Positions 12,457-25,062 of a DNA stretch of 64,000 bases are shown here, piece by piece. The stretch lies in contig CP141132.1 in assembly GCA_035236585.1 (NCBI GenBank), forward strand, positions 41,605,880 through 41,669,879. Direction: 5' to 3'. The notes beneath the pieces were generated by a model, which did not search any database, had not been told where the DNA came from, and was given only the letters and a program-made list of their open reading frames with translations. The position numbers and the translations under genes were made by a program. The DNA comes from Warburgia ugandensis (Eukaryota; Streptophyta; Magnoliopsida; Canellales; Canellaceae). Position 1 is the stretch's first letter. Each line of letters begins with the position of its first letter.

Positions 12457-14498
12457 AAAGCACATCTTTAGTGAAGATAATCAAAGATGACAGTGATACA
12501 ACATGAAAATATTACCAATATACTAATTCAATTTACATAATTGGTTAACCAATCTACACTACAAAACTACAAGAGAGTGCTACAAGTTTTTAATGTACGT
12601 TTAGTCCCATTGAATAGTAGCCTATGTTTAATGCTGGCTTTAAGTTTTAGAGGTGCCACGAGATATAGGTATGTGTATGTAAGTTCTAATCCAATAGGGG
12701 TTGTTCATACTCTTTCGTACATGAGCTATAACTACACAATAACAGTGATTTCAAGTGTAAGTTCAATCATTCAATTTCAAGTTAGATAAGGTAAAATGCA
12801 TCACAAGAAGATGACTAAGTTTTACATGCTTTAATTCCATTTAAAATTTACTGTAGTAAAAGTAAATCATCATCCACATTATTTCAGTCTTATCAAAACA
12901 TAGCAATGATTTAGTTTATCCAAGATAGCAATCTTAATCCACCTACTTGATATCAACCATTCTGATTTACCAGTGTCTACAAGTGATTGAGCGAAGCATT
13001 CATTTGCAATTTAGATCACTGATCTGAGCTTCTAAACCATGATACGTTCTAATCTGAGATATATATGCATATAACACTATTAATTAATCTTTTTAAAATT
13101 GAAGGTTTATTTTATAACTAGTCTTTCAATCTATCATATGATGGATCCTAATCATGTTCAACTTTCTATGAAATTTCTAGTGATAATTTGAAGTGCACAT
13201 TACACTCAAATTGAAATATAGAACAAACTAGAGAAGAAAGGTAATGATCTAACCTGTAATCATGTTAATCCATGTTTAAGAGATCATTAAGGATATCAAA
13301 TCATTGTTGGATGGCCATGGATCTACCCGATCGTGGCTGTACAGTATTGCTTTGTCAAGATCTCCGTTAGATCAACTCAGATAATCAAATCACTTGAGGG
13401 GTTTTTTCCGTGACATCAAGAGGAACATGATGAATGGCTCGGATCACCAATCCAATTCATTTTCACTACTATGCGCATTGTTCCCTAAAATTATTCACCG
13501 TCGCTGGGGTTCTATCACGATGACGGAAATGGAAGGTGGGTATAAAGATGGAGAAAAGGGGAAGTGGGTTTTACTGGTGTGAGGCCTGATGGGCATCACC
13601 GGTAGAGCATGGGAGATGGGAGAGAGAGAGGAGGCAGCTGGCACACCATGTGCAGTGCTGACCAAAGGAGGAAGATGAGTGGGAGAGAGGGAAATGAGAG
13701 AGGGAAGGAGGGTTCTAGCCAGATTGATTGTGCATGCCCAAATCAGATGCATTGAAGAAGAAGACAGATGTGGGGGTTCTTCTAGGTTTTCTTCTGCCAA
13801 TCAAAGGAGGGCTCCATGATGAAAAAGGAGCAAAGAGGGGGTGAAATCCTCGGAGGAGATGATGGAGGTAGTAGCTTCTGGGTCTAGCGACAGTGCCTGA
13901 CAATGATGAGGGCACTAATGGAAATCCAAGCAAAAATGGGAGGTTTGAGCAGAGGAAACTATTCGGTGATGGTGGGAGATCATGCGAGGGAGAGGTAGAC
14001 TGAGGCATGGAGGGTTTCTCTCTCATCCTATGAAGATCCAAGAAAAGGAACAAGGTGGACGCTAATTTTCTCCACGTCTACTTCGTTACATTTTTGGGGT
14101 TTCACATGTTGCTGGGGATTTGGGTGTGTCAGGCATGACGGCATCACCGGTGATTGGTCGGGGAGAGGGGAAAAGTTGAGAGAGAGGGAGAGAAGAGAAG
14201 AAGGAACACTAGGGTTTTGGTTTATAAGACAAGGGTGCCAATATCAAAATGACACACCTAGTTTCTGGCATTACTAAAATACCTTCTTCATTTGAACTCT
14301 GTTTCCATCAAAATTAATGTCGTTGGAATTGTCACAACGTGTAGCTTTCATTTTTGGTGTTTTCAAATCCAAATTTTGTGTTTTCAAGGGAGTTACTTCC
14401 TTGAAATTCAATTTTCAAGTAATTTCATTTCTATTTTTATTTTCATCTAAAATATGTTATAATTACTTAGAAATTACTTAAAATTTGTGGTTGTTAAA

Positions 14499-14948
14499 TC
14501 TTCCTTTGCTTTTCTTCCTTCTTCTTTCCTTCTTCTTTCCTTTCCTCTTCTCTTCATAATTCTTTTATAGCCATTTTACTTGATGGCTTCATGTTGGTGG
14601 GGATCGAGCTTCACATGGCCCATGTGTTGTTCCCTCTGTCTGTTACATTATTAAGTAAATTAATAGAGGGAGAGTCATTATCAATTTATATCCTTGTTCA
14701 ATTTCCAACATTTTAAAGGTTTTTGTACCTTGATCTCCATTTTGTGTAAACTTAGTGTCATTGGAATTGTCTCAACTAGTAAATTTCAAATTTTGATGTT
14801 CTAAAGGAAAATGTTAAGCTTTTAAAGAGTTCAATTCCACAAAAATCATTTTTAATTTCAATTCACCTTAATATTTTATTTCTAATTGAAATATGAGAAA
14901 TTACTTACATGGAATAAATATGTAATTAAAAATTAGGACTTTGTAACA
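14499..14948 (-). mobile_element. LTR fragment, unit 1 (right part), minus
   Basis: This continues the LTR interrupted at 9298. It matches 18060-18494 closely, including the pyrimidine-rich start and the motif CCATGTGTTGYTCCCTCTGT. It ends TTTGTAACA, a terminus next to which satellite DNA begins at once. No polypurine tract or primer site adjoins it. Confidence 0.65.
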
Positions 14949-15855
14949 AGATTTGAAGTGATTTGATGTTCTGACGAGGGATTTCTAAGGACTTAAAATG
15001 CTTTTGACAATGTGTCTTGGGGCCTACCATTGCTTAAAGTGCTTGAACATTGTACCAAGGATCAGAAGTTTAGATACTTTGTTTGGGAATTTCCTAGCCT
15101 CGAAGTGACTTTACTTTAGGTCTAATGATTTGCAAGGTCATGTAATGTTTTGACATTGTGCTTTGGGTCTCCCAAGCAATTAAAGTCGTAAGTCATTGTT
15201 CCTAGGATCATCAAACGACTTGAAAAGTTTAGACAATATGTTTGTGAACTACCAAGACTCGAAGTGATTTGACTCTGTGCCTAGGCACTTCAAAGGGAAT
15301 GTAACATTTTGACAATGTGCCTTGTTAATTTTCATTGCTTAATGCTCTCGGTCATTATGGCAAGAATCATCCAATGACTTGAAAAGATTGAACATTGTGT
15401 TTTAGAACTTTCCTGGACTCCAAATTATGTCTTTGTGCCAGGGATATTCCAAAGGATACAATGTTTTAACATTCTTCATTTGGACTTCTTAGCGCTTAAC
15501 ATGCTCAAACATTGTGCCAAGGATCATCTAATAGCTCTAAAAGTTTAGCGCCTCAGGAATTCCCCTCTCGAACAATGTGCTAAGGATTATCCAATGGATT
15601 GAAAAGATTAAACATTGGGCTTGGGAACTTTTTAGGATTCAAAGTGATTTGACTTTGTTTCCTAGAAATTTTGAGGGTATGTAATGTTTTGACATCTTGC
15701 CTAGGGACTTCCCTACCCTTAATGTGGTTGGACAATGTGCCAAGGATCATCCAATAGCTTAAAAAGTTTAGACATTATGTTTGTGCACTTCTCAAGACTC
15801 AAAGTGGCATGACTTTGTGCATAGGGATTTTCAATGACATGTGATGTTTTGACAT
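14949..15855. repeat. 160-bp satellite, block alpha
   Basis: This block holds about 5-6 diverged copies of a roughly 160-bp unit. Each unit is four 40-bp sub-units that begin ACATTGTG or ACTTTGTG and share a GGGACTTCC-like middle. The sub-units differ in their second halves (AGCACTTAAAGTGCTC, CAATGGCTTGAAAAG, CTCGAAGTGATTTG, GGCATGTAATGTTTTG). Copies are 75-90% alike by eye. The variants match block beta in order, so the two share descent as long segments. No coding sense was found. Confidence 0.85.
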
Positions 15856-18494
15856 TGGTCCTAAGTACTCACACCAAGATTCAGGCATCATCATGCCCTA
15901 TCAATATAGAGAATCATCACCCTATTGTGCTCATAGCATTTTGTCACATCCAACAAAAGAAAGAAACACATAGATTATTATGCATCCGCAACCCAGACCT
16001 AGTATGTCTATGTACTTAGTCGCTCATACATGGGGGGAGACTACAATCCATACCACATGGGGATGTGTGGACAAATGCTAGGTGGGGCCTTCCCATGATA
16101 TCCACATCAGAAAAGGCCAATTGCAACTATAACATGTATCTAAATTTCAAAGAGTGGGTGGCTAACCTTACCACTCTCCAAGCACAGTGTCCACCAGGTG
16201 AAAGCATCGTGTAAAACAAATTCACAAAAGATAAGTCGACAAATTTGGTACATCCGAACCCAATGCAACTCATCAGTCACGTACTACTCATTTGTAAAAT
16301 CAAATCATAGAATACTTATGTAAATACTATGAGAAAGTGTCATTTTTAATCATGCTAATTTACTAGGGTTCATAATCATAATATAGAATGAATTAAATTA
16401 GACAATAGACAAATTAAAGTTACATATCTCAATGATGATGATTTCAATGACAATGATGACTTTGATGTGTCAATTCTCATAAATTGAGTTAAGAATTCAA
16501 TTAAATGAACATGATTCTTTCAAAAAGATAGTTTAAATAGAAAACATGTAATGTTAGACCACCTACCTCAGAATGCAAATCTATTTGTTCCCAAAGGCTT
16601 TTTAAATGGTTGTGTTCTTACACTAATTCCAAGTTGGTCCAATAGTGTTTGGATATGTATAGTGCATAGAAATTCTATTTTAAATACATATAAGTAAACT
16701 TTAAGTTATTTATGATGTAAAGGTCCAGATTATTCCAAAATTATAAAAACATTAGGTCTTTAGAATTTCATTTTATATCAAACATGAAATCTTATAATCT
16801 TAGCCTCAGCATCTATTATTCTAATGAGTTAATGTAACATTCATTACTTCATATAATTTTGTACTGCACCATTGAATTCTCAATCAACAATCCAAATTAT
16901 CTAGAAGGATCAATCTATGTAAATGAACAACTAGATCTACGGATTGGTGTCCCAACTACTAATTCATAATATGATCTTTGATTTGGATTAGATTTATGTT
17001 AATGTACTGCCACCCTTTAAAACATGTTGGATTTGCACTTTATTGCTATATGATGTTCATAATTTAATCTATCATGTAAACTACAATGGTTAGATTCACT
17101 TTCATCTTATCGCAATCCTATGGTTTGGATCTAATTGTAATTGTAAAACAATGACATTCATCCAAATCAATGTAGCTCACCTTGATCTGGTGATTAATAT
17201 CATCAAGTCTTTGTCACATGCTGTCTTTCATTCAATTTGATGTAAATCTAACCTTTGATCTGATCATGGATGGTTGGATTTGATGATTCATCGATTCTTA
17301 ACCATTGGCCAGATTCTTAAAATGTTTATGATGGTTCATATTAGAATGATTGGAAGTTTAAAGTGATTTATCAAACCATCCAAAAGTTAAATCAATTTAT
17401 AATTGATGATTTAGATTCTTAGATCGACATTTCAGTCATTGATCTATGAATTTCAATCAGATTTGAACTGATCTAAGCTATTAAACATTGATCAAATACT
17501 TATATTTGCATGAACATTCATAATTAAAGTAGATCTATTCAAAATCATCTTACCTAAAATGAATGGTTTAGATTAATCAATGGTTGATTTGAATTTGTTC
17601 AGATTTTGGGCACCAGCACAATCACTGTCAATATGCTGTGTAACTGTTCCCAAGCCAAATCATTACATCAGTATTCGATTTATCTCTTAATTAGTCAAAC
17701 TTCTAAAAATTTTTGACAAAAATCTAACTTACTATTTTTGCTTGGATCCATCATCGTTTCTTGTCAGATTTTCACTATTCTTAAAGGCTTTTACTCCTCC
17801 CACAATGAGAAATTAGATGAATATATCAGATCTTCAAAATTTGACCTCATTTTCAATGCTTGAAGTCACCTTCTCCATTCGTTTTCTAATGTTCGCCATT
17901 GATTTTTCTAGCAAGATGGCGATAGATCAACAATCTGGATGATGGTGTAGGTTGTTTCAGTGAGGGAACCAAGATGATCTGTTTGGATCACTGACCAAAG
18001 TCATCAGTTTCTCAATCTTGCTCAATCATCATTTCCTCTTTCCCTCTATTTCTTTCCTTCCTCCTTCCTTCTTCTTCCTTTCCCTATTCTTTCTCATCAT
18101 AATTAGTTTTTAACTCTTTTGCTTCATAGCTTTATACTTATGGGGGTCGAGATTCACATGGCCTATGTGTTGCTCCCTCTGTCTATTACTTTATTAAGCA
18201 AATTAATAGAGGGGATGTCATTATCAATTTCTACCCTTGTTCAAATTTAAATTTTTTTAGGGTTTTTATGCCTTGATCTCTGTTTTGTGCAAACTTTGTG
18301 TCGTTGGAATCAACTTGACTAGTAAATTTGAAAATTTGACTTTTTGAAGGAAAATGTCAAGCTTTTGACAAGTTCAATTCCACAAAAATCAAAATTTTAA
18401 TTTCATTTCACCTTAATATTTTATTTCTAATTAAAATATGAGAAATTACATATGTGGAATGAATATGTAATTAAAAATTGGGGTTTTTGCAACA
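15856..18494 (-). mobile_element. LTR fragment, unit 2, minus
   Basis: This is the uninterrupted paralogue of 7090-9298 plus 14499-14948. It enters abruptly out of satellite at 15855 and ends TTGCAACA at 18494. It has no core hairpin because the homology begins past it. It provides the empty-site comparison for the solo LTR in unit 1. Confidence 0.75.
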
Positions 18495-19176
18495 AGACTT
18501 GAAGTGATTTGACTTTTTGACTAGGGATTTCTAAGGACTTGCAATGCTTTTGACAATGTGTCTTAGGGCCCACCATTGCTTAAAGTGCTCAGACATTGTA
18601 CCAAGGATCATCTAAGAAAGTTTAGATATTTTGTTTGGGAATTTCTCAGCACTCGAAGTGACTTTACTTTTGGTCTAATGATTTCCAAGGTTGTATAATG
18701 TTTGACATTGTGCTTTGATTCTTCTAAGCAATTAAAGTAGTAAGTCAATGACTTGAAAAGTTTAGACATTATGTTTATGAACTACGCAGGACTCAAAGTG
18801 ATTTGACTTTGTCCCTAGACACTTCCAAGGGAATGTAACATTTTGACATTGTGCCTTGTAAATTTTCAACGTTTAATGCTCTTGAACATGTTGCCATGGA
18901 TCATCCAATGGCTTGAAAAGATTGAACATTATGTTTTGGTAGTTTTTTGGACTCCAAATGAATTGACTTTGTGCCAAGGATACTCCAAAGGATACAATGT
19001 TTTGACATTTTGCCTTCAGACTTCTCATTGCTTAACATGCTCAAACATTGTGCTAAGGATCATGTAACAGCTTTAAAAGTTTAGTGCCTTAGGAATTCCC
19101 AACTATTAATGTGCTCAGACAATTGTATTAAGGATTATCCAATGGCTTGAAAAGATTAAACATTGGATTTGGGAAC
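18495..19176. repeat. 160-bp satellite, block beta (left part)
   Basis: About four units in the same order of variants as block alpha, for example the aberrant TTTGTTTGGGAATTTC and TTGGTCTAATGATTT-type sub-units. It is cut at 19176 by a solo LTR, and the array continues in register at 23940. Confidence 0.85.
19172..19176. repeat. 5-bp target-site duplication GGAAC (left)
   Basis: GGAAC precedes the LTR start TGTGACGACCC. The same five bases follow the LTR end at 23940-23944. Confidence 0.9.
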
Positions 19177-19594
19177 TGTGACGACCCAGTTTTTGTAACA
19201 CTTTGTAATACATTTTTCAAAGGCAGGGCCCTTAATGATAATAAAAAAAAATCGCAAACAATATAGCAAAAATTATTTTCTTTAAAATTCGTTTATAACA
19301 AAACCCAAGTCTCACCTTAAGGTACATAATACACATAAACATTTTGTATAAAATAAGATTTTATTGAATACCAAGAATCATCTAGTAGTTCACTCTTACA
19401 CAACCCTGTATTAGAATGACAAACCATTGCCCAAATTACATAATCCAAATTTCAAACTCTACCTTACATTAAAAACCCTTAATACAATACAATGCTCTCA
19501 AATAAAAATACATGTCTTCAAGGGACATACCTTGATCGATTATTCTCTTCAAGTCTTCTACTATCTTGAGCTCCTAATTCTCCTTCTCTGTTTC

Positions 19595-19655
19595 TGAGGT
19601 ATTGTAAATATTCAAACATTTACAATATCTCAACAAGCTATGTTTGGTAGGGGAT
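19595..19655 (-). promoter_or_regulatory. LTR core hairpin
   Basis: In sense orientation the arms are TGAGATATTGTAAAT and ATTTACAATACCTCA, 15 bp with one mismatch. The neighbouring core on the plus strand reads CAACAAGCTATGTTTGGTAG. Confidence 0.65.
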
Positions 19656-20919
19656 ACAAAATATACTACTTCACTAATATAAGAATACATACCTCAGTCA
19701 TTATTCCATCACGGTTATCTACTCATGAGTTATATCAGCATAAAATATATATATTATTTATGTAGTATAGGATAAATCCATTAAAATAGTAAAAATTACT
19801 CAAAACTTGTTCCTTCCCTTAGCTATATTTCCACTTAGAAGATCAATATTTAGCCAATTCTCATATGGGGATTTTCTTTCCAAGAACTCATGCAGTGGCA
19901 TCTAATCATGCCATGGCATTACATTATGCCTATCATATGTGCATCATAATGCAATATACTCAAGGACTACTATGCCACAATCTAAATCCATACAGCACGC
20001 CTGGATAACTGCATAATAATCCACTGATACCAGTTATGGAAATAAGAAAATCCATGTCCGCATGGGGAGGACCATGATTGTCACAATGGTGGCCTTCCCA
20101 TGATTACCTCACTCGACATTTAGGCTCTCTTTGGGCATGGTATCTATCATATAAGTTTCAGGAAGTAGGTGGGCAAACCCTCATAACTTCCCTAACATAC
20201 CATCCTTAGTCCTACGGCTGTGTAGAACAAAATCACATGCCACTATGCTTGTATGTAAAATACATTGTACATATTAGATGATGTGTCTGTTTAACTAAGG
20301 CTGAAATATTTTCTATGCCCTATTCTTAGGGTTTCCTTAGTCTATCCATCTCATTACTTTCACCTCATCTGATTAGATCACTAGATTGGATTAGTTGAAT
20401 TGGATCATGGCGTTGGATCACTTATTTGGATCATGTGATTGGATCATTATTATGCTAAGGTACCAAGTATACTTATATCAGACAGAAGATCATGCATGTA
20501 TACACATGAATCCTTAATACATTCTTGTACATCGACCTACCTCAAAGTGGTATCATGGTCTTGATTCATACATCTCAAGTAGTATTCACTCCGTATTGTC
20601 CATCATGGTCTTGATTCATACATCTGTCAAACCATACGTATAAAGTTATTCCCCTATACAAGTATTCTTTCTACATGTATTTGGGTTATCCTATGAGGGA
20701 TGCCTTAACTTTCCTTGAATTATATATGATTAAGGTTTCAATTCTTCTAAGTTCACAATCTATACTAGAAATAAAATCATAGAACAATACTATAATCTAC
20801 ATTATATTTCTTTTCTTTTTCTTTTTGATCCTTCAAGATCTCTCTTGGATCTTATTTGATCTTCCTTATCTTATTTACAATTTTTATTAAGATTATATAA
20901 TTTACTAACGTTTCATGTT

Positions 20920-20920
20920 C

Positions 20921-20965
<45 letters not shown>
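20920..20965. repeat. (ATT)n microsatellite
   Basis: About 15 tandem ATT triplets within the solo LTR. Confidence 0.95.
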
Positions 20966-20966
<1 letters not shown>

Positions 20967-23939
20967 TCAACCAGTTAATGTTTTACTGGTTGAGGATAGC
21001 TTATTTCATCCTAAGTCTAGACAGTTCCTCTTATGTCAAATTGGCTAAGGGTTACTAGTTGAATGATTAAACACAAAGTGGTTACTTCAATTCTCATGTA
21101 AGTAGGCATTTAGACCTCATAATAGGAGAAGAGCGAGGCTCTATTAGAGAACCCCCTTAACCACCATATTCATCATGCATTAGTGTGACCTAAGCTTAAC
21201 CTTTCATAGGGTGCCTATGTGTATTTCAACCCTGATTTTAATTAAGTCCATGAACATTAAGATATCATTCATGGAGTTTCATTATTCTCCTAATTTGGGC
21301 CAAGGAAATAATATTCCTTATATTATCATACTAACTATAACCCTTACTTTCATTAAGTCCATGTCATTCTTTCCATGTAAATGTCCTTCAACTCTATTTT
21401 TCATTTAATTACATTTTCAATGTAATTTTCATAACATAAGCATTCAAGTAGAAATAAATAAATATGCAATTAAATCTACTATGCAATAAATGAAAATTAT
21501 AATAACATTTAATAATTCAAGTGAAAATCTAATATGCCATAACTATTCATCATGATCCAACGGTCATAGTTGATTTCTATCCCTTTTAGGATTTAGATCT
21601 TAATCTTTTCATTTTTCTTTAGATCTAATACATCTGCTTAATGTGATTTCATTATTAAATCATTGATGCATCTCATCAAGTGATCTGATCCTTCTTGATC
21701 CAACCGGTCAAGAAGATCTTAAGGCCTTTTATCCAATTTAAGGGCATAGATCTTAATCTATCCCAAATCATCATCATCCAGTCCATAAATCCATATGATA
21801 TTAACTTCATATCTTTATCCAAACACATCTGTATTGTCCAATCATCCTTGATCAACTAGATCAAGGAGATTATCATTCATTTGTATGGATCTTACTACTT
21901 TTAAAGTTAGATCTCTTAATTAAACATAGATCAGTCACTTATAACCATTTATTCCATGTTTCAAAATCACAATATCATAAATGCATCATAATTATATAGT
22001 TTGATCATTCCAAATTTCACTAATCATAAGAATTAGTAATACTTTTCTCTTTTAATAGAATTTTACATGCATCAAAACATAAATTTTCTAAGTTTATTAA
22101 GTTCTACTCATCAAGAGGAATCCAACCCAACTTTCTGATCTCAATTTGGAGTTAAATTGAGATTATTATTGGGATTTTAAAATTTCAGCCCGTTTTATGG
22201 GCTGAAACTTGATCTTGCTATTTTTATTTATTTACTTGATCTGAAAACCCATAAATTTTACTATGAGCATGGTCCTTAAGGTTTTGGGACCTCCTAAACC
22301 CATCCATCAGTTTAGATCTCTATTTTGAGATCATTTTGATCACGATCCAATATTGTTGGAATGGATTTTAGTAATTTTCACAATTAAATTCAATTAAACA
22401 CATATATCTTGTGGATTCAATAACTTATACATGTGACAAGGATTCTATAAAAACTTTCTGATCTAAAATCAGAGCTAAATTGGGCCCTTAATTGAAAAAA
22501 TAAGGTTTCAGTTCAAAATTGGATGGCCTAGAACGAAACTGGGCTTAGGGTGCAGGGTCGACTAGTGGTCCGCACCTGTTACCACCTATTCCAGGTAGTC
22601 GGGGGGAGGTGACCGGTTATAGGCGAGATGGTCCAGATCTGGATCGTCAGATCACCCATCATTGGATCTCCTCCATCCTTTACATCCAACTGCCCAGATT
22701 TCATCTCCTACGGTTTTTAGGCCCTGGGAATCCATCCAACTGCTTAGAAGTTTCATTTGAGCCATCCAAGATGGTGAATTAGGGCTGATCACCGGTAGTG
22801 GTTCACTGGTGAAGATCACCAAAGAAACAATTTTGATGAGCCCAAAACCCAAAATCAACTTAGGGAAAATGAAGAGGGGGATGAGATCCACCTACATGGG
22901 GTGTTCAGAGTCTGGAAACTTGGTTAAAAAATAAGAAAATCCACACCTGAGATAGATGTCAATGGGGTTACTGTTTTCTGATGGTTTGACCAATGAATAC
23001 TCCACTGATTGATGTAAAATGATAGGGCTTTTGTGTATTTGAGAGTGCTGGAACTTTTTAATGGAGTAGATTAAGGTTTCAACAATCCAAAATGGATGCC
23101 TAATTAAAAAACCGTAGCAGGGTGAAAACCCTATTCATAGGGGATGATGCATCCACAAACGCACTCGATGTTTCAAGGGGAATATTCCCTCAATTGCGTT
23201 TGTTGATGCGTTAACAGAAGAAAATAATAAGGGAAAAGAAGGAAGAAAAGAGAGAGAGAAGGGGGACAAGTTTTGAGCTGAAATTTTGATGGAGGCTAGG
23301 GAATTTCGTGATGAATTTTATGAACATTTTGGGAAATTTTTTCTTGCGGTATTTATAATCTTTTTTGGAAATTTTCATGATTATATGTAATTATCATGTT
23401 TCATTTCTTTTTAGTATTAAATTGTCATTGGATTCCCACTACCACCTCCTTCTCCACTAGCAGGTGGTAGTGGTTTGACTCATGATTACATGTTTTCTAG
23501 TCTTTGGATTCCTTTGTGGGCTCCACGAAGGTGTGAAAAGAGCATTTTGCCCTTTTAATTCCAAAAATAGAGACAAATAGGGTTTATTCCCATGAACTCG
23601 AAATTGAGCGTACTTAGTGGTGTTGGAATTGTATTTTTGCGTACATTTCAAATTTTTATGTCTTAGGTCTTGGTTATGAGTAAAATTATCATTTTACCCT
23701 TTTATTCATAAAAATGGAGAAAAATAAGGATTTTTCATCTGATCTTAGAATTTGATGTACTTACAGTTATTCTGAAGGGTTCATTGATTATATTTTCAAT
23801 TATACATGTCTTATACATTGATTTTACTTCTATGATAAGTGCATTTTTAATAACAACCCTAATATTCTAGCTTGATTTTTCTTGAAATTTTTAATTTTAT
23901 TATTTATTCAATCTCCTTACGAAAGTTAGGAGTGTTACA

Positions 23940-25062
23940 GGAACTTTCCTGGACTCAAAGTGATTTGAATTTTGTGCTTAGGAAATTTTGTGGGCATGTA
24001 ACATTTTGACATTGTGCCTAAGGAGTTGGACAATGTGCCAAGAATCATCCAACGGCTTGAAGTGATGTTTTGACATTGGGCCTTAGGACTGACTGGTGCT
24101 TGAAGTGCTTGAAAATTGTAACGAGGATGATCCAAGGGATTTAAAATTGTAGATATTGTGTTTCATAAGCTTCCCAAGGTTTGAAGTTACTCGAATTTAT
24201 GTCTAGAGAGTCCTAGGATATGTAATTTTTTAACATTGTGTTTTGGGATTTCTCAACAGTTAAGGTGCTCAGACATTATGCCAAGGAACATCCAATGACT
24301 TGAAAAGTTTAGACATTGTGTATAGTAATTTGCCAGAACTTGCAAGTGATTTGACTTTGTGCTTAGAAACCTCCATCGGCATGTAATGTTTTGACATTGT
24401 GCCTTGGGACATCCCAACGCTTAACATGTTTGGACATTGTGCCAAGGATCATCCAATGATTTGAAAAGTTTAGACATTGTGTTTGGGAGCTTTCTAATAC
24501 TCGAAGAGATTTGACTTTATGCTTAAGAACTTCCAAGGACTTGTAATGTTTCAACATTGTGCTTTAGGATTATCCAATAATTAAAGTTCTCGAACATTAT
24601 GCTTAGAAACATCCAACTGCTTGAAAAGTTTAGAAATTGTTCTGGGAGCTTCCCACTACTAGAAGCAATTTAACTTTGTGCCTAGGGACTTTCAAATAAA
24701 TCTAATGTTTTGACATTGCACCTTGGGGCTTTCTAGTGCTTAATAATCTTGAACACTATGCCAAGGATAATCTGATGGCTGAAAAAGATTAAACATTGTA
24801 TTTGGTAACTTTTTTGGATTCGTAGTGATTTGACTTTGTGCCTAGGGAATTCCATGAGCATGTACTGTTTTGAAATTGTACCTTGGGACTTCTAATGTTT
24901 AAAGTGCACAAACATTGTGCCAAGGATCATCCATAGGCTTGAAAGGTTTAGTCTTTTTGTATGGGAACTTCCCAAGACTCATAGTGATTTGACATTATGT
25001 CTAGAGACATTAAATGACATGTAATGTTTTAACATTGTGCCTTGGAAGTTCTTAGCACTTAT
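23940..25062. repeat. 160-bp satellite, block beta (right part)
   Basis: The array resumes in register after the solo LTR for about seven units. It is colinear with block gamma from about 41640 onward, sharing odd variants such as CTCAAAGTGATTTGAATTTT. It ends inside the palindromic sub-unit TTAGCACTTA where the chromovirus LTR remnant begins. Confidence 0.85.

Larger units (their letters stand above)
9299..14498 (-). mobile_element. Solo LTR, Ty3/gypsy-like, minus
   Basis: Its plus-strand left end is TGTGACACCCTGGG and its right end is GGTTGTTAAA, a worn form of the usual GGTTGTTACA. It is flanked by TCTTT (9294-9298) and TCTTC (14499-14503), a 4/5 match to a target duplication. The uninterrupted paralogous site at about 18060-18080 confirms that this block is an insertion. 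It is about 5.2 kb, with no internal region between its ends, so it is a solo LTR. It carries a core hairpin (9851-9893), a TTATTCC repeat, a minisatellite and a CA microsatellite. Open frames at 13495-14053 lie in skewed LTR leader sequence. Confidence 0.8.
7090..15855. repeat. Macro-duplication, unit 1 (LTR fragment plus satellite)
   Basis: LTR sequence (7090-9298 and 14499-14948) followed by satellite (14949-15855) corresponds in order to 15856-18494 followed by 18495-19176 and 23940-24079. Without the nested solo LTR, unit 1 is about 3.57 kb. The join at about 15855 shows short shared bases (ATTGG/TTGG), as expected of a microhomology or satellite-mediated duplication. Confidence 0.75.
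19177..23939 (-). mobile_element. Solo LTR with perfect target duplication, minus
   Basis: Its plus-strand ends are TGTGACGACCC and AGTGTTACA, about 4.76 kb apart, flanked by GGAAC on both sides inside satellite. No internal region remains, so an LTR-LTR recombination is inferred. The core hairpin (19595-19655) lies 418 bp from the end. There is an ATT microsatellite and a GATC-rich middle. Part of it (about 19177-21345) is homologous in opposite orientation to 50691-52808. The perfect target duplication suggests it is among the younger insertions here. Confidence 0.9.
15856..24079. repeat. Macro-duplication, unit 2
   Basis: The second copy of the LTR-plus-satellite composite, counted to the satellite point matching the end of unit 1. 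It is interrupted by the solo LTR at 19177-23939. Compared with unit 1 it lacks roughly 100 bp of satellite near 24055. Confidence 0.65.

Noticed and set aside
13495-14053. Minus-strand frames of 101 and 112 residues
   Set aside because: They overlap each other in different frames within the skewed leader of a solo LTR.
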